The translations under genes were made by a program, and so were the position numbers. DNA of 64,000 bases from the NCBI GenBank assembly GCA_914767715.1, contig OU612069.1, positions 12,831,387 to 12,895,386 on the forward strand, read 5' to 3'. The DNA is from Membranipora membranacea (Eukaryota; Bryozoa; Gymnolaemata; Cheilostomatida; Membraniporidae). Below the pieces are notes generated by a model. The model made no database searches, was not told where the DNA came from, and saw only the letters and a list, made by a program, of their open reading frames with translations. Each line of letters begins with the position of its first letter. The stretch's first letter is position 1. Below are positions 25,364 through 37,300 of the stretch, piece by piece.

Positions 25364-28300
25364 ATGGCACATTGCTCTCATCACAAAAGGGACAGTCTTG
25401 TTGATCAGCTAGATCAAGATGGCTGCATCATAACTATTGACCAGGTATTCTTTGTTTTATTACAGGCTATCAACTTAACTACAGTATCCTTGAATCAGGT
25501 TAACCCAATTCCAGCGACGCAATTTGAGCCTCTCTTTATTTACCAGCTGTCATATTTCAAGAGAGTACTTGACAATTTGGCAAATCTTTATCCATTAATC
25601 ACTCCAACTCGGCAAGGACCAATGGCCAGCAACAGCCAAATCAGGTAGTACTAGACAAACAGTGTACCCGGTGGGACTCGAACCCAAGACCTTGAGTCAA
25701 ATGCCTCTAACACTGAGCTTTCCCTGATTATTAATTGCTTGACAGATGAATATTGCTTAAAATCTCCCATATGGGATTACTATAGTTTTATTTGATGTTC
25801 TCCTATCATTATTAACATAGCGGTAGGTTATTGCTTATCCTCACAAAAGTAGTATGTTCGAAAGGGTGGTTCTTCTCTTTGCAGGATATGTTTGACAGAG
25901 GTGGCGGGATAAAGGTTCCACGTGTATTTATGATCACACATGATGGCTCTAAGGATGCTGACATGGTTAAACCTGCTCAAGAAACACGAAAGTCTGTAAG
26001 TGCAGGGCCTTGTTTACCACCATGTAACTCACATACTGGCTGTATTTCAACTATAGGCTTACTGTAATATTGTAAGTAGGGTAGGCTCGAGTGCTGCCAA
26101 GTTTTGTTACAACTGGTACAGTCAGTGCGAAGTAAATACTAGTATCAGCGTTTTTTGTCTTGTGATTAAGATGCTCAAGGTGATTGATTGTCTGAACCAC
26201 TACGTTAATCACAGACTCCCTGGTTATACCTACGGTTCCTAAATCAGCTTTCGTTGGACAAGTTTAAGTCATCAACAACTCACGTAGGCCTAATGTTAAA
26301 ATTACAAAAAAAATTGATTTAGGTTCTCACAACCTCCCATTCAGTTTTTCTTCTATGGAGATACTCAGCTGTTGGACGGGGAGAAAGTCAATGACAGGTC
26401 AGATGAAAGAAGCTACCGAGATAGAGCGAAAGTGAAAATTATTCACTGTATCTGAATAGGTACTTTTGATCTGGTATGGATATTAAACTATGGTGAAGGC
26501 TGCGAGTGCCAATCCTTAATTTTTCGTTATTTTTTACATATTTGTATGCAGCTGTGTTTTGGCAATATTTGTAGAAATATAAAGACAATGACCTTGAGTG
26601 TCAGGAGATAGTCATTGAGAGCAGCAAGGGACTCTTAGGAAGTGGTGGTTTTGGGACTGTGCACCGAGCTAAGCTGATAAAGAATGAAAAATGTGAAGAA
26701 CTCATAAGTTTGAAGCAGGTATTGTCATTGATATTATTCTTACCGTTTGAATATAGTAATGACGCAATTTTTGCAGTCATAGATTCAATATCATAACGCC
26801 GAGCGGTTGTTACCTCTGGGGATTGTACAACACGGCCGTCGTGAACTTATATACCTACTAGAGACTCAGCTGAGACTCAGCTGATACTCCGCGGATAGAT
26901 ACGTGTTTCAGCCTCCGAATAATTCCATAAATCACTGCTGAGTCTCAGCGGATTAATGAGTATATTAAATCTTTAAGATCCGCTGGGGTTGCAACCACTA
27001 TTGATGTGTTAAGACCTTATGGGCCTGGAGTTGGATGGATAGTAGCCTGTCTTGACATGCTTTGTTAGGTTGGGGGGGGGGTTTCCCCCACCTAACATGT
27101 GTTAAGACCTTATGAGCCTGAAGTTGGATGGATAGTAGCCTGTCTTGACATACTTTGTTAGGTGGGGGGGAGGGTTTCCCCCACCTAACAAACCATCTTT
27201 TTGAATATCTGAACAGGCTAGACTATGAAATAAATCTTAGTTTACCCTAGCTGTGTCTATTGGCTGATTGAAATATAATCCGTTTGAAGTTGAACTAGAT
27301 AATAATCTTACGCTCTTTCTGGGTATCGTAACAAAGGTTATTGCGGCCTGTGTATCGATATATGCCTCTAATATTGTCTGAGAATATACTCATACTTTTT
27401 CGATCTTAAAAAGAATTAGAAAGTTCATTTGTTCTGCTTCAAATTCCCCTTGATGAATATAACAGTTACATGTCTTTTAGTTCATTTTTGCTTCAGGGGT
27501 TGCTGTTAGGGAGTGAAAATGCTGGTACAAATAAACACATCATCAGGGAAGCTGAATGTGTGTCTCAATTGCGGGAGCATCCAATGGATTACATTATTGC
27601 CTTCAAGTTTGTGTGTCAGGAATGCAGTGATGCACCACAGGCTAGGGTTTTTATTGGGATGGAGTACTTCGCAGGTGAGTATCATTGTCTTAGAAATTTT
27701 CTTGACATTTATATTTTGTTTTTGATGTTTTGAAAAGAGAAATGAGGTACAAAGTCTCCCTCAACGATTGACAAGACAACTGGTGGTGCCCCTTTAAAAG
27801 GGGTGAGTAATAGGCTGTTTCCTGGTTTATCCCAATCAGTTCCAAATAAGGTGTTTGCAGTTTATACAGTAAGGGCAGCGCAAGAACTTTTTATGTTGTA
27901 ACTCGTTGTAACTCGGCCTTGATACCTTGAAAGAGGAAAAATTAGCACTACACACACATCACATGCACCAAAATTGAGCGTTGCACACTCTGAGTAGTAG
28001 TTTACAGCAATGATTTGGTTTGGAAAAAGTTGTCTAGAGTATATAGACTTTCAAGATTCTTTATTTCTGGAGAGGTATACACCCGAGGGGCAGGGGCTGG
28101 ACCAATCAAACTTGTAAGCTGCCCCAGTGGGACTCGAACCTACAACTCCCGTGGCACCAATTACCTGGCAGTGAATGGCAAGCGTGCCAACCGATTGCAC
28201 CATCTCACCATCCCCAAAAAGAATGGGGTTGATGGTGCTAATTAGCATGCCCGCTATTCACTACTCAGAGTTATGTGCTCTCGTCCCATAGCTCTTCCAC

Positions 28301-31300
28301 TCCACCATTGCCACCCTATGCAACACACCGTTCATGTGAGGGTTACATAGCCCAAGCTGGGACCCCTTGATGTAACTTTTAGCTGTCTTTCCAGCTTGCC
28401 GCTTGTCTTTCCATGCTGTCACATGTCTTTCCATAAGTCAGTCAGAAGACGAGTACACAGTAGAGGTATACCCCTGAGGGTGCTGGGGGCTCGAATTTAT
28501 AATAAAAAATCACTCCCTTCAATTGCAAAGAAAAGACAGTCATTTCTGCTTCATTATTTCAATAACACGCAACGTCATCAAATAAAACTGCTGTCCTGGC
28601 CTTCCCCGTTTTCAGTATATTATTTCTATTTCTCTTATTCTTTCTTAGTTGTGCTCAATTACCTCAGTGTGAATATCCAATATTAAGGATAAACAAGTGC
28701 TTGGTATGTTACACAATAGTCTTCCCGCAGCTGATTCGCAACTGCGTTGCATCCATATACTCATCAGCTATCCCTTTCCTACCTAAGACTGAAGATCAAT
28801 TTTCCTCTGAAAAGGCTGATAAGAGCTATTTCTTGCTAATACAGAGGCTGGTATTCTATCTAATTTCCAAGTCTGTGGACGGGAGTCATTCAAGTCTCCG
28901 GAACTATTTTCAACCTCTTTTAGAAGGCAGCTGATAGTGATAAACAAACATTTAATGGTTTGGTTTTTCTTTATTACAATAACTCTCAATATAATACTGT
29001 TACATTTCTTGACATAAGGGTATGACTTGGCGGAAATTATCAGATCTCTCATCAGAAATGGCCGCAAATTTACACAGAGACAGATGATTGCTATCTTGAG
29101 GAAAACCACTGAAGCTGTGCATCATCTACAGACAAAGCTTAACATGCTTCACTGTGACATAAAGCCGAGTAATATTCTGTTCAACTCGTAAGTACTGCAA
29201 ATACCCGAACCATTTGACAAAAAAAACACCCTCAAATCTATAGTTTACTGTATTTTATTGGTTTTAATCGACTAGTGGAAGTAGTTCACAATGTGGAAGC
29301 CTCTCAAGTGTTTGAGTAGCTCCATAAAGCTGGGGTCACTTTGTACAATGCCGTCGTCAGTGACAGGGTGAAATAATTTTCAGCCAGATTACCTACTTTT
29401 TTTATGTGGATTAGCTTTTGATTGAATTGAATTCATGCCTTGTATGTATTGTAATTTTGTCCATTTATTGTTCATGCTAGAGTGCAGAGAAATTTGACAA
29501 TCAATATACATCAAATGTGAGAAATTTTCAAGATGAGAGTTACATTAATTGAGTATGATATCTGCTTGAGTATTTCATTCAGGGCTTCACCGGCAAACAC
29601 TTCCGAAATCTTTTCACCTAAACTAGTGACCTCTTCTAAAAGGCAATAAGTAGTTTTGATTTATGTTGCAGAGACAATCTGGACCTGAAGCTAATAGATT
29701 TTGGCTGTGCAACAATATATGGTGATTCAGCTCAAGGAGGAACAACGGAGTACATGGCCCCAGAGGTATGTTATTGTGATTAGAGGTTGAACAGGTATTG
29801 AAGCCGGTTCTGACCCGCAGATTCAATGAGGTCGAAAATGCGAAAGCTAGGAAAGATGTAAAAAGGTCGCAAACTGTGACAATCTTGAAATTCTATGGAT
29901 GATATTAGTTTATACTCAATATTCTTATCCTGAGGAGGAAAGATTCACAATGTGTAAAGTTTTTGTTTTTACATTCATGATTACATTACATTCTAAAATA
30001 TACTATCATTAACTGTTTTTCCCCTACAAAGCTACTACCTCATTTATCATTGATTAATCCTAGATTTTGAAAGATGCTGCTAGTGCCTCGTGGACCAAGT
30101 CGGACATCTATAGCATTGGTGCAGTTATGCACAAAGTGATAACTTTCCAAACCCCCTACCAACACATCAGGCAACAGCTGGATACTAGAGCTCCAAAAGG
30201 CAAAACTGCTATAGAATTCAGAAGCATGGTCCTCAAACAGGTAAGCTAAGATATGTATTACTATACTCCTGTGTGAAACAAGAAGGTCCCATTTCAGGGT
30301 GATTTGTAACATCTTGCACTTTTCACCTTTGACCTTTTCTCTGTACTAGCCTGCGAATATGTAATCTTTCATAAATAATCAGTATATAAAATCTACATGT
30401 GTAGCTTGAACCCATCAATCCAGCTAATAGCAAGTTAGCTTACCAATTGTTCGGGCACCAGTTGCATGGCAGCTAATAATTTGCCAGACAACGTGTTGAA
30501 TGAGTAAATGGTAGATTAATACAACATAGGTTTGAACAGATGCTACAATTACACTAAATTTCAATATACTTGTTGACCAACAGTTATATTATGTCAGATG
30601 CAACAATATATATCATATGTTGTTGTAGACAGCCACGCTCCTAGAATTGACAAAATGTTGCAGTAGCAGCACGGAATCAAATTTCTTGCTTTATGAATGA
30701 AATGATTTCACTATCTGTTCAATCATTCCCTTTAGTTAGAGGAGGATGAGCACCTGATCATGGTAGGCGAAAAACCTCCGGAGCTAAGCTATTTCCAATC
30801 CTTATTCACCGATGAGGGTGCTCTCAACTTTGATCACAATCAGTGGCTGTACCAGATTGTATCAGGAATGCTGAGCTACTGTCCCTCCTATCGCCCCAAT
30901 GTGAAGGACATACTTCATGGAATTGATCAATGAAAAGCCAGATAGCACCAGGTTCAGGCAGAAGGAATTCGGCACATGATGCGGACATTTCATCACAAAG
31001 TAAGAATGCCAGTTGGCTGGAGAAGAATCGAGTATCTCCCATCAGTTTTAGCAATATAGACTCGGATGACCTCCCGCACCCATGTCTATTTGGTAAGTAT
31101 TTGATGTGGGTACCCATTGGTTGTTTTGAACAAGATGTGACAATCTCAAATCACACACATGATTTGGATTAAAGACTGTTCATTATCAACAATCATTGTT
31201 TATTAGATATCACATATATTGGTTATAAACACTGATATAATATTGTATGGATGAGGGGAACATAACTGACCCTGAACATGCATATGGCTGTTTATGTATT

Positions 31301-34300
31301 GTTGCTGGACCGCATTTCTCCTCTTTGATTGGCCAAGAAGTTCAGAATCTAATATAGCTGACCTTTGTAAATTTTTGACAAGCAGTTTGGCTGAGTTTTT
31401 GAAGATTGTTACTAGGACGTCGATCAATACGTGATGTATGCATATCTCTACAAATAGCCATACTTTGTTTGTAACAACTGATCTATAAATGCATATCAAT
31501 GGTTATAAACCCATGACTATAAACTATGCATAAATTTTGATTGCAGAGTTTTCCTCTGATGAAAAACATGACAGTCCAAACTGGATGATGAAAGATATAA
31601 TCCCGGCGGCTACGAGAGATGATGATGATGATGCTATGCTGGATTTCAAAGGTAATGGTAAATCATAGAATTGGTAATAAACCCAGACAAGACACTATAC
31701 ATATAGGGTCATAAACATGTAGTCCACATACCAGGTCATTTATTGATTTAATACAATTGGATTTTGTGTTTGAAAATTTAAATAGATTTAGCAGCTTGTC
31801 ATGCACAGTTTGAAGTTTGTTTTCACCTCAAATAATTTTTAAATAAACATTAAGAGGACTACAAAGTTTTGCAGCAATGCATAAATGGGTAGTGAAGAAT
31901 ATGCTCCACAGCATCAGCTTTGTGCATGACGTGGTGCAAAACTCAAAGTGGTTGCTGACTCTTAGCTGAGTAACACTTCAGGTTAAGGGCGGTTCCAAGA
32001 CATATCTGTAATAATGGTAGAGCACAGACTAAATATAACAGGAACAGTAAACTGCTCTATGAGGTTCTATCTAGCTGAGTTTGAGCATCTGATGGGGGGA
32101 ATGTTTCACAAAAGTCCTCACTGAATAATCATTCGATTTTGATTTGATCTTTTTCCCTATCCATACCGTGCAATCTGCTATCAACCAAAGAGAACTTGTT
32201 TGAAATCCTGGTTGCCCTTTGAAATCAAGTTGGTCACAAGATGCTGCTGAATGTAAAGCAAATTCTTAACTTGAATTGCAATAAAAGTTGATTAAGTAAC
32301 GTCACCCACAATTAAATGCCTCACTTTAGCTGTATATAGTGCCTTGACACAGCTCCGAGTAGTGAATACCGGGCCCGGCCCGGTAATTAGCTCCATCAAC
32401 CAATCCTTTTTTTGATGGTGCAATCGGTGAGCGCAGTTACTTTTCACTGCCATGAGATTGGTGCCGCAGGAATTGTGGGTTCGAGTCCCACTAGGGGAGC
32501 TTTCAATAGTTGATTGTTCCAGCCCCTGGCACCCTTGGGTGTATATAGTGTCCTGTCTAGGGTCTCAAACTTCTATGATCATGTAGATTGGGTACACTCA
32601 ACAAATAATTTTGAGGCATGCCCTTAAGGTTGGGAATTGTGCATGATGCTCACTTTGATGATAGTGTTGAAATGGATGCTAGCCCTTTTGATTCTTTTAG
32701 CATTTTAAAATGTTTTTTTGCTATGTTATTCCAACATTTTTTAAAGGCACAAGTCGACAGTCTTGTCATGGAATATATATTGGGACTTGCTCACCGCGTT
32801 GTGGTAAAACATTACCACACCAACTGGTCTCCTTACAAAATAAAGTACAGTTGTGAAATACCCTTTACCATTGGTTCCTACATATTTTAGCAGCGGGTGG
32901 ATTGTGTTTACCCACAAATGAGTGTAGCAAAAGTGGAGAACTGAGGCTAGCACACGCGTTCCCCAGCCATCGATCACACACACCCAGCATGCATTCAGAC
33001 AGGCAAACTTTGCCTGCCATTGTACTCCTTTATTCACCAAACAAAAGGCCTTTTGTTATACAACTCTCATAGGTGTTTTGGGACATGTCTCCCAGACATC
33101 GGCTCCCAGGGCCTATCCAATTACTAAGCATTACTGTACTTCATTTTGAAATGCTTCAAATTTTTGATTTTTGACAAAGTACGCAATCTATGCTTCAGTT
33201 CTATGATCCATCCTGTATCCTATTGAACAATCTTTAACCCAATACACATCTTGAATGGAAGACCACAAAATTTCAGAAATACAGGCTCTTAAAAACAAAT
33301 CCTTCCATCGTGTAAAACTGTTTTCCCTGTTTACAGCCTTGCCGTTTGGCCTCACAGAGACTAATAGTGAAAATAGAAGTATGATGTCTTATAAATCTGA
33401 TATATCTGTAAGTCAATTTTAGCATTCCCTATGATTGCATGATATGGAGGTATCCTGTTTTTTTAACAATTTTTACCATATTTGACCTTTATACACACCA
33501 ACGCTGCAGTTCCCTCACAAATGTCTTGTACATGTGCAATCGCCCTTTGAAAGATTTCCAGTGAGTCTTTATAGAAAATGAATGATTTATGATAAAGACA
33601 CAGCTGCTATCACAGTTAATGAATTACTATTTATTTTAGTGTAACTCAATCAGAAATTGCAATGCTTAATATTGCATTGATTATTGTTTTGAAAGACCGT
33701 GAAATCACACGGTTCACGGATTTGAATTTTACTGACTACATTCTGCAGTGTTGTCTTAGCCATCTAACAATAAACCAGAGATGATATTTGTCAGATTACA
33801 CAATCGTCACAAAAACCTTTCTCAATTTTTTGCAGCAGAGCTATGCACATAGAGGTTTGGAAAATGATGATGAAGATGAAGAATTGTATTTCGAACAAGT
33901 AGTAAGTACTGTTTGCGGGAAAGTGCTTAGAAGAAAACTTTGTATTTTGACGAGGGATTTTTCAGAAGGATTGCCCATATTGATATTGAAGAGATGGCCA
34001 TGCTGGACCGCATTTCTGTTTGATAACAATGATGGATATCAAAGTAAAGGCGGGCTGTCCTTTTGTTGCCTTGTGAATTTATCATCTGTTTACTCACAAT
34101 ATGTGTGTTGAATGTCCCTTCTATTTTTGATGTTGATAATCACCTGAGTGAGTAAAAGATGACCTACAAGACATTTGCATGTGCTTTTGAAGCGCAAATT
34201 ATTATTTGGATGACATATTTCCTGACTGGCTGTTGTTGTTGGTACTGACTTGATTCTGGTTGTAACTTGGTCAGTTACCTTTGCATAAAGGTGGCCTGGG

Positions 34301-37300
34301 TAAATGACAAAGGAATAGTTATGTAACTTGAAATGATGGGTGCACTTTAGTGCCAGAACTTCCCTATAAATACTACAATCACATATTTTGTTCTGCTTGT
34401 AAAAGAGCGTGATGACGTACAATGTCTTAATGCTATCAAAATTTGGTTACAAGGGACTGTCAGTGCCTTTTATATAGCTGTTAATCGTCTCCAAGTTTGA
34501 ACAAAGGTTGACTTAAAGAGTAGTATGTTACACATCCTTACGTAGTTCCTGGCAACCACAAGAGGTGCCCAATGTGCAGTTCCACCATTCTTCAAGATTA
34601 AACTGAACTGATGGATTTAATCCTTTCAGAAAAAGGTTTTTGAGAATTTTTAAAAAGTAAAACAATAGATTGTGTGTTTTTGCAGAGGAAAGTATGAAAA
34701 TGATATCATTCATAGATAATGACTTAATAAATTAAGTTGTTAGAGTTCCATGCTTAGTTTTCCAAAACTATTGCAAGCCATACTCCATGATGGCTGCATC
34801 TCTAGTTCCTTGTATTTGTGTCAAAATCTTACACGGTTAGGTGCCATCAAGCACAACACAAAATATGCTGCAATAATGACTGCAGGACAATTGAAAAACC
34901 ACAATGCTAGAAATGAGAGGATGTTCATGCTAAGATGGTAGGCTTATTTATCTGGTGAGATAACTGGGGGGAAGGGATATGGACAAAGATGGTAGTCTTA
35001 TTTATCTGGCAAAATAAATGGGAGGGGAGGGATATAGACAAGATAGTAACCCTATTTATCTGGCAATACAAATGAGAGGAGGAATGGCTCTGGGTTTTAA
35101 CTATCTGCGCAAGATAGGTGGGAGGATAACTGGACTGGAATTCAGGTCAATGGTTGCAGTGGTGCAATGGGGGTTTTCACTTAGCATCTACCTACTACCC
35201 AAGAGAGGCTACAGTCTAACAACAGAGTGCAAACATGGCAAAATTATGTAAAGGAAGGGAGGTCTGCCAGCAGGCAGAACTCAAGAACTTACTTCAGTGT
35301 GTTGAAATTCAGTATGGCACTTTATTGGTTACTGTTGACTGGTTTAAAAATATGAGGTGTTACTGGCTTGGCTGCAAAGTGTTAACTGGGTTGATTACAC
35401 TTGTGTTCAGATATTAAAAGCTTATTATGTCATATGATACTGGCTGATAAAATTCCATAGATGGGTTTGTAAAAGTTAAAATTAGAAAAGTTACTCAAAT
35501 GATGAGATGGGAATAAAACTATCATGATACATGAATTCAAGTAAAGTTAAATATTGAATGTCCAGCGGTGGTGGAAAATCCACCACATTGTCCTTAGTCC
35601 CTTACTTGCTAGAAAACCTTTATTCTGCTTTCAGGAAACAAGTGTCTCTGGATACGATAATGGCTATGACAATATGTAAGTAGGCAATGACCGAGCAGGA
35701 AACAGCGAAATCAAAGCGAAAACAACCAATCAAGCTCAAACCCAATCATAATCCCAGCCTAAGTTAATGCAATCTAATCACACAATGTGAAGATTTCACT
35801 GAATTTCACATGAGTTCACATCATCTGCAACCGCTTAGGCAGAATTTTTTTATCCCCTGTGAAACTGACTAACCGATGCAATATGATGCAAAACAGTTAT
35901 CCTTGCTGTTGAAACAATTGGATGATTACCGTGCTCTCTCCAATATTTAATTGATTTGAAGATTGAAGTTTGTAAACTTGCAGTTTTTCTTTCTTTCAAA
36001 GGTCAAGTGGATCATGTTACCAGGTCCCTCCTAACTCATCATGTGGAAACAGTAGTGACAACAGCATGGGAAGTATGTGTGACAATGAACTAAGTCCACT
36101 GTTCATCGAAAGTCCACTAAGCACCGAAAGTCCAAGTTCGCCTGATCGTGACATTGACCTTCCTGAGGAGCTGGTAATTGTTCTTTGAAGTACAGTTGTT
36201 CAGTTATTATTTGACCGAAATATTTTTATTTAGAAAGATTTTTGTTCGGAAGTTGCTTGATATATCAATTTGAAATATATAAGTTAGTTATTTATAGTTG
36301 GTTGGTAGAACACACATTGAACACAGAAGAATCAGGTTCAGCGGGTGATCCTATCTTGATATGGTAACTTCAGAAATAAATATATATAGTTGAATGTTTT
36401 CATACAATTCATGTGGGCTAAGGTTGTGAGATTGTTGCGGTTTACTTTTGACTGTTTCACTTCCATTTAAATGCAATTTGTTTCAGGATCTGAGACTTAT
36501 TGAACTTCATGATAATTTCCACACACAACTAGTGCTACATGCAGATCCAGTCGATCAGACAGAGTTGACTACATTAGTTCTTATAACACATACCAGCGAA
36601 AACAGTGGACCGATCGATAAGTTTCTCGTGGTTATTAGTGGTGAACGCACATGTATTCCGTCTTTTACTGGCTATAAGAGCGGAAATTCTCTCAAAATTT
36701 CCACATTACATATCCGATATCAAGATCTAACTTCACTCACAGCTGATGAAAGGCACACGCCAGTTGAAGGTTTGCCACCCAATGTTATCATTACTAATCC
36801 TGATCATTTGTCAAAACTACTTACTGCAACATGTGATCAGCTAAGTTTGAAAGATGATCTCTCCAAATTAGGCGTATTGTTCGGAATGGAAACCTACAAG
36901 TGCTCTCCACAACTCTCTCTTGGGTTTAACAGTATTGAAAAATATTTACAAGTTGTTCTCCACACAAACAACAACCCACTCGATGTTGTACAAGGCTCAA
37001 TTGCCCTCCATGACTCTTTGGGTGATTCCAACGACCCTAAGACACTGAATAGAGTGTGTGATTCTGATACAGTTACTGTTACGACAATGACAGTACAACA
37101 ATCCCATGGTGACCCCGTTACCTTGCACTTGCTCGTGGCAGGTGATGCAGAGGATCCTATCACTCGCTACAGCAAAGACTCTTTCTTCTCAACGTGCCGT
37201 GTGAGAAATGACAGCTTATATGCAGCTATCCAAAACAACTTCAAGGCCGATCTCCTGCCGCAAATAGATGAGGATAATGTAATCACAGACTGGGTAGACA

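Noticed and set aside
28051-28248. Open frames on both strands around 28.1 kb
   Set aside because: They coincide with a tRNA-derived SINE.
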